Both the position numbers and the translations under genes were made by a program. Positions 44,280 through 52,019 of a DNA stretch of 64,000 bases are shown piece after piece. Below the pieces are notes generated by a model. It was not told the DNA's origin, ran no database searches, and was given only the letters and a program-made list of their open reading frames with translations. This DNA comes from G963663315 sp965116335 (lineage in GTDB: Bacteria; Pseudomonadota; Gammaproteobacteria; Arenicellales; Poriferihabitantaceae): contig OZ220677.1 in the NCBI GenBank assembly GCA_965116335.1, positions 310,001 to 374,000 on the forward strand. Direction: 5' to 3'. Numbering within the stretch: the stretch's first letter is position 1; the number at the start of each line of letters is the position of its first letter.

Positions 44280-46106
44280 ATGTCTGAACCGATTCCCCGT
44301 AATTATGCCCCGGCCCGGATTCGGAACTTTTCGATTATCGCCCATGTTGATCACGGCAAGTCGACTCTGGCTGACCGTTTCATCCAGTTTTGCGGCGGCC
44401 TGGAAAAACGTGAAATGAAGGAACAGGTGCTGGATTCGATGGATCTCGAGCGAGAGCGGGGGATTACGATAAAGGCGCAAAGCGTGACTCTGGATTATCT
44501 GGCGGGCGATGGTCATTGGTATCAACTGAATCTGATTGATACTCCGGGTCATGTTGATTTCTCCTATGAAGTGTCGCGCTCATTGAATGCTTGCGAAGGC
44601 GCGTTACTGGTGGTCGATGCCGCTCAGGGCGTGGAAGCGCAAACTGTAGCCAACTGTTATGCCGCAGTTGATCTCGGTTTGACTGTCATTCCCGTACTCA
44701 ACAAGATCGACCTGCCAGCTGCCCAGCCAGATCGGGTAATCCAGGAAATTGAAGATGTCATCGGCATCGACAGCAGCAACGCCTTGTCGGTCAGCGCGAA
44801 AACCGGGCAGGGGGTTCAGGAAATACTGGAGCAGGTCGTATGCTTGCTGCCCCCTCCCGGCGGTTCTGTGGAGGCGCCACTCAGTGCCCTCATTCTCGAT
44901 TCATGGTTCGACAATTATCTCGGCGTGGTGGTCTTGATACGGATTATGCAGGGGCGGATGGCGACCGGCAAAAACAAGATCAGAATGATGTCGTCCGGAC
45001 GCGAGTTCCAGGTTGAAAACATCGGGGTGTTCACCCCGAAACCGATTCATGTTGAATCTCTAAGTGTCGGTAATGTCGGCTATCTGACCGCAGGTTTGAA
45101 GGAAATCCGCTCTGCCAGAGTCGGCGATACCATTACCTCCAGCAACCGCCCGACGCAATCTCCGCTGCCCGGCTTCAAGGAAGTTCAGCCAACCGTGTTC
45201 GCGGGACTGTACCCGGTTAATGGCGCCGATTTCGAGGCTTTCCGGGTGGCCCTGAACAAACTCAGCCTGAATGATGCCTCCCTGTCTTTCGAGCCGGAAT
45301 CCTCACAAGCGCTCGGGTTTGGTTTCCGCTGTGGTTTCCTGGGTATGTTGCACATGGAGATCGTCCAGGAGCGTCTCGAACGGGAGTATCGACTGGACCT
45401 GATCACCACCGCGCCCACCGTAGTTTATGAAATCCTGAAAAAGAACGGAGAATCCATATTGATTGACAACCCGGCGGACCTGCCGGACCCGTCTTCCATT
45501 GAAACAGTGCGGGAACCATTCATTATCGCGAGGATACTGGCACCGCACGATTATGTCGGCGCGGTCATCACGCTGTGCGTAGAAAAACGGGGGATACAGA
45601 AAAACATTCAATATCACGGGCGTCAGGTGATGATCGAATTCGAGATGCCCTTGACTGAAATCGTCATGGATTTTTTTGATCGGTTGAAATCGGCGAGTCG
45701 GGGTTATGGTTCTCTGGATTACGAGTTTATCGACAGTCGGCCTGCCGATATGGTGAAAGTCGATATCCTGATCAATGGAGAGAAAGTCGGGCCGCTGGCG
45801 GTTCTTGTGCATAAGGATCAGAGCCAATACCGTGCCCGAGAACTGGTTAAACGGTTGCGCGGATTGATCCCCAGACAAATGTTTGATGTGGCCATTCAAG
45901 GCGCCATCGGTACTCGCATCATTGCCCGCGAAACCGTGAAGGCTCTGAGAAAGAATGTCACCGCAAAATGCTATGGTGGTGACATTACGCGCAAGAGAAA
46001 ACTGCTGGAAAAACAAAAGGCGGGAAAAAAGCGGATGAAGCAGATCGGTTCAGTTGAAATCCCGCAGGAGGCTTTTCTTTCCGTACTGAAAGTCAGTCGG
46101 GACTGA
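44280..46106 (+). CDS. lepA: Elongation factor 4 (LepA)
   Basis: Translational GTPase of 608 residues that promotes back-translocation and ribosome biogenesis. G1 AHVDHGKSTLADRF, G3 DTPGHVDFSYEVSRSLNACE, G4 NKIDLPAAQPDRV, and the LepA-specific C-terminal domain (IGTRIIARETVKALRKNVTA, KCYGGDITRKRKLLEKQKAG). ATG at 44280, with an alternative GTG one codon before. First gene of lepA-lepB-rnc-era-recO. Confidence 0.98.
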   Translation: MSEPIPRNYAPARIRNFSIIAHVDHGKSTLADRFIQFCGGLEKREMKEQVLDSMDLERERGITIKAQSVTLDYLAGDGHWYQLNLIDTPGHVDFSYEVSRSLNACEGALLVVDAAQGVEAQTVANCYAAVDLGLTVIPVLNKIDLPAAQPDRVIQEIEDVIGIDSSNALSVSAKTGQGVQEILEQVVCLLPPPGGSVEAPLSALILDSWFDNYLGVVVLIRIMQGRMATGKNKIRMMSSGREFQVENIGVFTPKPIHVESLSVGNVGYLTAGLKEIRSARVGDTITSSNRPTQSPLPGFKEVQPTVFAGLYPVNGADFEAFRVALNKLSLNDASLSFEPESSQALGFGFRCGFLGMLHMEIVQERLEREYRLDLITTAPTVVYEILKKNGESILIDNPADLPDPSSIETVREPFIIARILAPHDYVGAVITLCVEKRGIQKNIQYHGRQVMIEFEMPLTEIVMDFFDRLKSASRGYGSLDYEFIDSRPADMVKVDILINGEKVGPLAVLVHKDQSQYRARELVKRLRGLIPRQMFDVAIQGAIGTRIIARETVKALRKNVTAKCYGGDITRKRKLLEKQKAGKKRMKQIGSVEIPQEAFLSVLKVSRD

Positions 46107-46170
46107 TATGGGGTAGAATCGCCCTCATTTAATCCAGATTCTAATTCAAATTCAAACTCAAAGGGGTTGT

Positions 46171-46926
46171 ATGGATTTCTCGCTCATACTGTTTATCGCG
46201 TTGCTGGTGACCGGAGGCATTGTGTTGCTGGCGAAATTATTTGGCCGCAGGAGACGAAAGTCGACTATCGTCGAATATGCCAGGGCACTGTTCCCGGTTA
46301 TCCTGTTTGTTTTCGTCTTGCGCTCATTTGTGATCGAGCCGTTCCGGATTCCATCAGGCTCCATGCTGCCTGGCCTGCATATCGGCGATTTCATTCTAGT
46401 CAACAAGTTCAAATATGGAATCCGCCTGCCAGTAGTCAACAGGAAGGTCATTCCACTCGACAGTCCCGAACGTGGAGACGTAATCGTGTTTCGCTATCCA
46501 CAAAACCCGAAATTGAATTTCATCAAGCGGGTGGTTGGCATACCGGGCGACACGCTCTCCTATATAGACAAGAAACTGACCATTAACGGCGAGCCAGTGG
46601 ATACACGCGATGATGGTCGCTACGCTTATGTACAGGAAAAGCTGAAGGGCACATCGGCGGGTCAACGGGTGGAAACGATTGACGGCGATGAGCATCTCAT
46701 CATACTGGACGATCAGGGTTTTACACGCAATCTTGAAGAGGTCAATGTCCCTGCCGGGCATTATTTCGTGATGGGGGATAACCGGGACCACAGCAATGAC
46801 AGCCGGTATTGGGGTTTTGTGCCGGAAGAGAATGTGGTCGGTGAGGCCTTTTTCATCTGGTTCAGTTGGAAAAGCGCCAGCGGAGGCGGCGTGGAGTGGA
46901 GCCGCATCGGCGACACAATCGAATAA
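46171..46926 (+). CDS. lepB: Signal peptidase I
   Basis: Membrane serine protease of 251 residues that cleaves signal peptides of exported proteins. An N-terminal membrane segment (SLILFIALLVTGGIVLLAKL) and a second one (ALFPVILFVFVLRSFVI) precede the periplasmic domain with catalytic Ser in FRIPSGSMLPGLHIGD and Lys in FIKRVVGIPGDTLSY; box E is MGDNRDHSNDSRYWGFV. ATG preceded by AGGGG. It would process proX, lolA and the other exported proteins here. Confidence 0.97.
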   Translation: MDFSLILFIALLVTGGIVLLAKLFGRRRRKSTIVEYARALFPVILFVFVLRSFVIEPFRIPSGSMLPGLHIGDFILVNKFKYGIRLPVVNRKVIPLDSPERGDVIVFRYPQNPKLNFIKRVVGIPGDTLSYIDKKLTINGEPVDTRDDGRYAYVQEKLKGTSAGQRVETIDGDEHLIILDDQGFTRNLEEVNVPAGHYFVMGDNRDHSNDSRYWGFVPEENVVGEAFFIWFSWKSASGGGVEWSRIGDTIE

Positions 46927-46935
46927 ACCCATTGG

Positions 46936-47652
46936 ATGCGAGTGGATCGTTTGGCTACCCATGTAATTGACATTGACGAGGTGGAACAGGCGCTCAACTA
47001 TCGCTTCAATGATCGTGACCTGCTTTATCTGGCCTTGTCGCACCGCAGCAACATGGGAGCGGCGAACAATCAGCGCCTGGAATATCTCGGTGACAGCATT
47101 CTCGGATTCTTCATATCGCAATCACTGTACCGGCTTTTCCCGCGGTTGAATGAAGGCGACCTGACCGCGATGAGAGCGCGGCTGGTGCGTAATACCACAC
47201 TGGCATCCCTGGCGCGGGAATTGAGCCTGGACCGTTATTTGATCATGGCCAGTGGCGAATTGAAAAATAATGGTCGCAACCGGGTTTCCGCTCTGGCGGA
47301 CGCCTTCGAGGCGGTCGTCGGCGCTATTTATCTGGATGGCGGTATCGAGGCGGCTAATCAGTTCCTCAATGGAATGTACCAAACATTGCTGAAGGATATT
47401 CAACCGCATGATCTCAAGGATAGCAAAACCCGATTGCAAGAGAGGTTGCAGAAGGATGAGAGCCTGTTGCCTGTCTATCGGGTTCTCGGGCAAGACGGTG
47501 AGGCGCATAAATTGACCTTCGAGGTTTCCTGCACAGTACCCGGAATCAAGCGCGTGTTCATTGCCCGTGCCAGAAGTCGCAAAGCCGCAGAACAGGCCGC
47601 AGCCGAGCAGGCGCTGGCTGTGCTGAACAACCCCGGTTGTGATGACGGATAA
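46936..47652 (+). CDS. rnc: Ribonuclease III
   Basis: Double-strand RNA endonuclease of 238 residues. Signature NQRLEYLGDSILGF (catalytic Glu, Asp), ADAFEAVVGAIYLDGG, and a C-terminal dsRNA-binding domain (DSKTRLQERLQKDESLLPVY to ARSRKAAEQAAAEQAL). Matures rRNA and regulates some mRNAs. Its last codons overlap era. Confidence 0.97.
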   Translation: MRVDRLATHVIDIDEVEQALNYRFNDRDLLYLALSHRSNMGAANNQRLEYLGDSILGFFISQSLYRLFPRLNEGDLTAMRARLVRNTTLASLARELSLDRYLIMASGELKNNGRNRVSALADAFEAVVGAIYLDGGIEAANQFLNGMYQTLLKDIQPHDLKDSKTRLQERLQKDESLLPVYRVLGQDGEAHKLTFEVSCTVPGIKRVFIARARSRKAAEQAAAEQALAVLNNPGCDDG

Positions 47653-48511
47653 CCACAAATTCGGCTTTGCCGCGTTGATTGGCCCGCCCAACGTCGGAAA
47701 ATCAACCTTGCTGAATCAAATGGTTGGACAGAAAATCTCGATTATTTCCCGACGCCCGCAAACCACATGGCACCGGATTCTCGGTATCACAACCACCCCG
47801 GATTACCAAATCGCTTTTGTCGATACGCCCGGACTGCACGATAGCCAGCATAAAAATCTCAACAGGCAGATCAACCGGGTCGCAATAAGCGCCGTGGAGG
47901 ATGTCGATCTCATACTTTTCATGATTGATTATCGCGGCTGGAGTCAGGAGTTGCTCAGAGTTTTTGAGCCAGTAAAGTCCGGTAATACTCCGGCTATCCT
48001 GATCATCAATAAAATCGACCGGCTGAAGGATAAATCCCGATTGTTACCGATCATGCGCGAATCCGGGCAAATTTATGACTTCCGGGAAATCATCCCCTTG
48101 TCCGCATTGAGACTGGATGATAAAGACGCTTTTCTGGCATTGGTTGCCCGCCACTTACCGAAAAGCCCCTGCGGCTTCCCGGAAACCCAGGTCACTGATT
48201 GTTCTGACCGTTTCATAGCTACGGAACTGATCCGGGAGCAGATTTTTATCCAGTTGAGAGAAGAGTTGCCTTATGAGGTGGTGATCGAAGTGGCCCGATT
48301 CGACATTAATGAGCGCGACATCCTCTGTATAGACGCAGTGATACGAGTCGGGAAGAACAGCCAGAAATCTATCATTATCGGCAAGGGAGGCAATCAGTTG
48401 AAGCAAATCGGCGTGGATGCGAGATTCCAGATTGAAAAGAAGTTCTCTCGTCGCGTGTTTTTGAACTTGTGGGTCAGAGCCGGGAAGGAATCCAGAATCA
48501 GTCAGTTATGA
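47642..48511 (+). CDS. era: GTPase Era
   Basis: GTPase of 289 residues with a C-terminal KH domain, acting in 16S rRNA maturation and 30S assembly. G1 IGPPNVGKSTLLNQMVGQKI, switch ISRRPQTTWHRILGI, G3 VDTPGLHDSQH, G4 INKIDRLKDK, KH loop IIGKGGNQLKQIG. The usual KxQTTRxR is here RPQTTWHR, a small departure. ATG lies in the rnc stop region; the end overlaps recO by ATGA. Confidence 0.97.
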   Translation: MTDNHKFGFAALIGPPNVGKSTLLNQMVGQKISIISRRPQTTWHRILGITTTPDYQIAFVDTPGLHDSQHKNLNRQINRVAISAVEDVDLILFMIDYRGWSQELLRVFEPVKSGNTPAILIINKIDRLKDKSRLLPIMRESGQIYDFREIIPLSALRLDDKDAFLALVARHLPKSPCGFPETQVTDCSDRFIATELIREQIFIQLREELPYEVVIEVARFDINERDILCIDAVIRVGKNSQKSIIIGKGGNQLKQIGVDARFQIEKKFSRRVFLNLWVRAGKESRISQL

Positions 48512-49260
48512 GTCGGAAGAAGGTGGATCATCAGGCCGGTTTCATTCTGCATCGGCGATCATACAGTGAAAGCAGTCTGCTGGTGGAGGTGTTTACTCGT
48601 GAATACGGGCGGTTGACGCTGATTGCCAAGGGTTGCAGAAAGAAGAAAACGCAGCCCCAGGGGTTATTTCAGCCATTCAAACCGTTGTTAATCAGTTGGA
48701 CCGGAAAAGGGGAGTTGCCCATCCTGACCGGGATTGAGCAACCCCGGTTTACGCCGCCCTTATCGGGGACGGGAATCGGGTGCGGATACTATATCAACGA
48801 ATTGATCCTGAAGCTGTTGCACCGCCATGATGCCCATGAGACACTGTTTGAGAAATATCAGGAGCAGATACTGGCCCTGGCAGACCAGCAAGACCCGTTT
48901 GTCGTATTACGGATTTTCGAGAAACATCTGCTGCGGGAGATTGGCTTCGGTTTGATTCTGGATCGAGACGTTGAAACCGGGGAGGCGGTCAGACAGGACA
49001 TGGATTACCGCTATCTTCCTGAGAAGGGCCCGGTACTGGCGACTGGTGGCGAAAACGACGTGATCAGTGGCGCTACATTGATCGCATTGGACACAGAACA
49101 ATTCCCCACATGGGAAAACCAGCGACAAGCCAACTGGCTGACCCGGTATCTGATTGACCTGCAACTAAACGGAAAACCCCTGCGTACCCGCCGGGTAATC
49201 CGTGAAATGAAACGCCTGATAGAGTCAAGAACAATCTCTACAACATCATTCCCTCCTTGA
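48508..49260 (+). CDS. recO: DNA repair protein RecO
   Basis: RecFOR-pathway mediator of 250 residues that helps RecA displace SSB. OB-fold start: HQAGFILHRRSYSESSLLVE then VFTREYGRLTLIAKGCRKKK; then GLFQPFKPLLISWTGKGELP and the helical domain. The last residues (TISTTSFPP) and the stop codon are read from a dispersed repeat (CATTCCCTCCTTGAGGGGGA) that begins at 49246. The original C-terminus therefore appears to have been replaced or extended by the repeat. Confidence 0.94.
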   Translation: MSRKKVDHQAGFILHRRSYSESSLLVEVFTREYGRLTLIAKGCRKKKTQPQGLFQPFKPLLISWTGKGELPILTGIEQPRFTPPLSGTGIGCGYYINELILKLLHRHDAHETLFEKYQEQILALADQQDPFVVLRIFEKHLLREIGFGLILDRDVETGEAVRQDMDYRYLPEKGPVLATGGENDVISGATLIALDTEQFPTWENQRQANWLTRYLIDLQLNGKPLRTRRVIREMKRLIESRTISTTSFPP

Positions 49261-49274
49261 GGGGGAATCCACAA
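49246..49274. repeat. Dispersed repeat (A/C hybrid) at the recO 3' end
   Basis: CATTCCCTCCTTGAGGGGGA followed by ATCCACAAG: a family C core joined to the family A tail. It supplies the recO stop codon. Confidence 0.7.
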
Positions 49275-49316
49275 GCATCATCCCACACACCAAAACCACT
49301 GCCAGCGTTTGCATTA

Positions 49317-49336
49317 TTGTAGCCTATGAGCTACAA
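49317..49336. promoter_or_regulatory. Inverted repeat at the HigB-type toxin start
   Basis: TTGTAGC-CTATGA-GCTACAA, perfect 7-bp arms. The first possible ATG of the toxin gene lies in the loop, so either this is an operator with translation starting further on (ATG 49338 or 49356), or a hairpin hiding the start. Confidence 0.6.
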
Positions 49337-49643
49337 TATGTGTGTGCGCTATCACATGGTTACCACCGATGACTTCAATCGCTGGCTGTCTCGTATCCGC
49401 GACCGCCGGGCTGCCAGGTCAATTGCTCGACGATTGGACCGGGCGATTGCAGGCAATCTTGGAGATATCAGGTCGGTAGGACATGGTGTGAGTGAAATGA
49501 GAGTTTTCACAGGCCCAGGCTACCGGCTCTACTTCTCGATTCGTGATGAACAACGAATTATCTTGTTGTGCGGTGGTGACAAGTCCAGCCAATCGCGTGA
49601 CATTGCACGTGCACACCGGATACTGAGTGAATTGGAGGTTTGA
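49326..49643 (+). CDS. RelE/HigB-type toxin (addiction-module killer protein)
   Basis: A 105-residue protein of the PF05973 type: TTDDFNRWLSRIRDRRAARS, IARRLDRAIAGNLGDIRSVG, GVSEMRVFTGPGYRLYFSIR, LLCGGDKSSQSRDIARAHRI. The order toxin then antitoxin and the short spacing to the next gene fit HigBA-like modules. These toxins cut mRNA on the ribosome. The N-terminus is uncertain: ATG at 49326 lies in an inverted repeat, and 49338 and 49356 are alternatives. Confidence 0.88.
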   Translation: MSYNMCVRYHMVTTDDFNRWLSRIRDRRAARSIARRLDRAIAGNLGDIRSVGHGVSEMRVFTGPGYRLYFSIRDEQRIILLCGGDKSSQSRDIARAHRILSELEV

Positions 49644-49646
49644 ATA

Positions 49647-49925
49647 ATGACTAAACTGACTGACTATAATCCCTTCGATCATTTGCTGATCGAGGACGAG
49701 TTGCCTCAATACCTGACGGAGGCTTACGAAGATGAGGACCCTGCTGTCTTTGTCGTAGCTCTGGGCCATGCCATCAAGCACCGGGGGGTCGCTCAGGTTG
49801 CCGAAGCGACCGGGCTGAACCGGGAAAGTCTCTACAAGGTGATCAATGGTCAGGTGCAACCCAGATGGCATACCATCCATCGGCTGATGCACGCATTGGG
49901 CGTGCGCTTGTCAATTGCGGCATAG
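49647..49925 (+). CDS. HigA-type antidote protein with HTH
   Basis: A 92-residue partner of the preceding toxin: LTDYNPFDHLLIEDELPQYL, TEAYEDEDPAVFVVALGHAI, then an HTH VAQVAEATGLNRESLYKVIN and MHALGVRLSIAA. It starts three bases after the toxin stop, with GAGG upstream. The HTH probably binds the inverted repeat at 49317-49336. The pair appears complete. Confidence 0.9.
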   Translation: MTKLTDYNPFDHLLIEDELPQYLTEAYEDEDPAVFVVALGHAIKHRGVAQVAEATGLNRESLYKVINGQVQPRWHTIHRLMHALGVRLSIAA

Positions 49926-49930
49926 CACAA

Positions 49931-50041
49931 ATGGATAGGAAAGTTAAACTGTTCAGGTATTATGCTGGTCTCGTGAAGCAGAACGAAGATGAGGCCAAAA
50001 AAGCACTCAAAGCACTTCCTCCTGTTTCAGGGGGAAAATAA
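49931..50041 (+). CDS. Small frame of 36 codons after the HigA-type gene, unknown
   Basis: MDRKVKLFRYYAGLVKQNED, then EAKKALKALPPVSGGK. It begins five bases after the antitoxin stop; there is no good ribosome site, and the small hairpin AACCT-TTTTAC-AGGTT begins at its stop codon. Basic and possibly helical. May be a real small peptide or chance. Confidence 0.3.
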   Translation: MDRKVKLFRYYAGLVKQNEDEAKKALKALPPVSGGK

Positions 50042-50166
50042 CCTTTTTACAGGTTAAGGGGGCCGCTGCCCGGTCCAATAAAATTCATGGTTTATCTCTT
50101 ATCAGTCATGGTCTACGCATTAGATTGTACTCTTGTAAATCTGATATAGCAAACGCTACGCTGTCA

Positions 50167-50193
50167 CAATCCGCGGAGCGGATTTGGTGGGGG
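50167..50193. repeat. Family C repeat fragment
   Basis: CAATCCGCGGAGCGGATTTG then GTGGGGG. Part of the gene-free stretch 50042-50571, which holds three repeat families and the left end of the insertion sequence. Confidence 0.6.
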
Positions 50194-50215
50194 CACAGCC
50201 GTCATCGCACGCCCC

Positions 50216-50253
50216 AACCATCCGTCTTTCCCGCGCAGGCGGGAATCCACAAC
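50216..50253 (+). repeat. Family A dispersed repeat
   Basis: CCGTCTTTCCCGCGCAGGCG then GGAATCCACAAC. Confidence 0.75.
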
Positions 50254-50278
50254 AGCCGGAGGTTGCGGTTACCTGTCA

Positions 50279-50364
50279 TCGTAGGGGCGCTCCTTGTGGG
50301 TGCCCGCTATCGTTGATACCCGTCCCGATCATTCGCGGGAGGGTACAAGACCCTCCCCTACGAT
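50279..50364 (+). repeat. Family B dispersed repeat
   Basis: Full-length copy with a clear second hairpin GAGGGTACAAGACCCTC and ends TCGTAGGGG/CCCCTACGA. Confidence 0.8.
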
Positions 50365-50411
50365 GATGGTTTCGACCACGTGCCAAAATCACCACAGTGT
50401 CAAAATCACCA

Positions 50412-50429
50412 CAGTGTCAAAATCACCAC
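50412..50429. repeat. Direct repeat flanking the insertion sequence, left
   Basis: CAGTGTCAAAATCACCAC, identical to 51936-51953 on the other side. Another unit precedes it in tandem (50395-50411), plus a partial one. Confidence 0.75.
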
Positions 50430-50498
50430 TGTCAACGCAATTCTAAAATGTCCCCTTTTCTGCACAGTTAAGATGTCCCCTTTTACTCAAAGGAATGT

Positions 50499-50547
50499 CC
50501 GGTAGGTTGGACGAAATGAGCGTAGCGAATGGAGTCCAACCTACCGG
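50499..50547. terminator. Perfect 14-bp hairpin inside the insertion sequence
   Basis: CCGGTAGGTTGGAC, 21-base loop, GTCCAACCTACCGG, just downstream of the transposase stop. It may end the transposase transcript or block outside transcription. There is no T run. Confidence 0.5.
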
Positions 50548-50571
50548 GCGAGTTCTGTTCTTCGCCTGGAT

Positions 50572-51870
50572 TCATCTGGAATGCGCTCCGGCGGTTACCG
50601 GATACCGACGCCAGGGGTGATCCGGTGCAGGTTTATGGCGGGGTCGGCTAGCTTGTCTGGCTTTGGCCTGGTTGACGACTGACTGGACGCTTTTCTCATC
50701 GGCCAGTGGGATGGGAGGTTCTCCTTGTTTGAGGATTCGGTACGGTAGGGCGCGTCCTTTGTACAGTAGGGTAATGGTTCCATCGAAAGCCGCACACACG
50801 GTGATAGTGGCCTTTCGCAAGGCATAGCCGGGGGCTTGGGTCTGTATCTGATACTCGCGGTTTTGGAACTGGCAGGTCAGGTTCTTTGACAAGGTGCGGG
50901 TATGTTGTGGGCACAGGATCAGGGCGAGTTCGGATGGGGTGTGCAGGACGGGTCGGTGGGTATCGTGGGTGCTGTGGGGGGCGATGGCAAAGCGCTGGTT
51001 GTACGTTTCGATAAAGGCGGGCAGGAAGGCATTAGCGGTTTCCTGGTTCGAGATATTGCGAAGTCGCAGTTCTTTCACCAGTCGGTCCTGTAGCGTCTGG
51101 TTGGCTCGCTCCACGCGTCCTTTCGCTTGCGGGGTATGGGCGTGTATGGCCTGGATGTCCAGGGTTCTTAAGGCACGGGAGAATTGAGTCCGTTCTCCTT
51201 CGCGCTGGGGATGATTGACCCGGAAGATACTGTGTTTGTCACTGTACAGCGCGACCGGACGCCCATGTTGTTGCAGATACTGTGCCAGGGTCTCCAGGTA
51301 GGCTTGAGTGGTTTCAGCCTGTACAAAACGCAAGGCCAACAGACGGCTGGTGGCGTCATCAATGAATACGATCAGCGTGCACGCCTCTGCCCTGCCTTCA
51401 AACCAGTCATGCGGAGAACCATCAATCTGCACCAACTCCCCGAAACAGGGGCGACGCGCCCGACGTGGATGAATGCGAGCCTTGCGACGTGACTTGGGTT
51501 GCCACAACCCATCCGCGATCATCCATCGGCGCAGAGTCTCACGGGAAATGGATTCCCCATGAAGCTCCAACAACTTCTCACTCGCCAAAGTCGGACCAAA
51601 GTCCCGGTAACGTTCCCGAACCAAAGACAACACCGCCTGGCGCACAGACAAAGACCGGGCATTGCCCGGAGTCTTTCCCCGATGACCCGACACCAACCCC
51701 TCTGCCCCAAACTCCCGATAGCGGCGCACCAGACGCTTGACCTGCCGAACACTCAAACCCAAACGCCGGGCTGCCTGATGCTGACGAAGTCGTTTGCTAA
51801 TGACATCTTGAATGACCGAAACTCGATCCAACTCCCCAATACTCAATGTGATGACCCCTTTGTCCATCAA
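50572..51870 (-). CDS. DDE transposase, IS1202/ISNCY type
   Basis: Transposase of 432 residues. N-terminal HTH region: IQDVISKRLRQHQAARRLGL, SVRQVKRLVRRYREFGAEGL. The rve catalytic core has the DDE triad in LVQIDGSPHDWF, VALYSDKHSIFRVN and KGRVERANQTLQDRL, followed by a C-terminal beta domain. No internal stops or frameshifts, so the element may still be active. Start ATG at 51870 or the next codon. Confidence 0.92.
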   Translation of the reverse strand: MMDKGVITLSIGELDRVSVIQDVISKRLRQHQAARRLGLSVRQVKRLVRRYREFGAEGLVSGHRGKTPGNARSLSVRQAVLSLVRERYRDFGPTLASEKLLELHGESISRETLRRWMIADGLWQPKSRRKARIHPRRARRPCFGELVQIDGSPHDWFEGRAEACTLIVFIDDATSRLLALRFVQAETTQAYLETLAQYLQQHGRPVALYSDKHSIFRVNHPQREGERTQFSRALRTLDIQAIHAHTPQAKGRVERANQTLQDRLVKELRLRNISNQETANAFLPAFIETYNQRFAIAPHSTHDTHRPVLHTPSELALILCPQHTRTLSKNLTCQFQNREYQIQTQAPGYALRKATITVCAAFDGTITLLYKGRALPYRILKQGEPPIPLADEKSVQSVVNQAKARQASRPRHKPAPDHPWRRYPVTAGAHSR

Positions 51871-51935
51871 TCCCCCCTAATAAAAAAGGGGACATTTTAG
51901 AATTGCTAAAAGGGGACATTACAGAATTGCGCTGA

Positions 51936-51953
51936 CAGTGTCAAAATCACCAC
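51936..51953. repeat. Direct repeat flanking the insertion sequence, right
   Basis: CAGTGTCAAAATCACCAC, identical to the left copy. Confidence 0.75.
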
Positions 51954-52019
51954 TTGACAGGCGATGACGCTTACAGCAGACTTACACTCTCAATATCCGG
52001 TAAAAAGCAGGCTAATGCA

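Larger units (their letters stand above)
50430..51935 (-). mobile_element. IS1202-like (ISNCY) insertion sequence
   Basis: About 1.5 kb with one complete transposase gene. Terminal inverted repeats: left TGTCAACGCAATTCTAAAAT then GTCCCCTTTT, right (complement) TGTCAGCGCAATTCTGTAAT then GTCCCCTTTT, 27 of 30 matching. Each end has a second inner copy of ATGTCCCCTTTT. Flanked by an identical 18-bp direct repeat, compatible with the long target duplications of this group. The exact ends are ambiguous by a few bases because repeat and inverted repeat share TGTCA. Confidence 0.8.

Noticed and set aside
50380..50429. Short repeats before the insertion sequence as a CRISPR array
   Set aside because: Units of 17 bp are directly tandem without unique spacers, and no cas genes are present.
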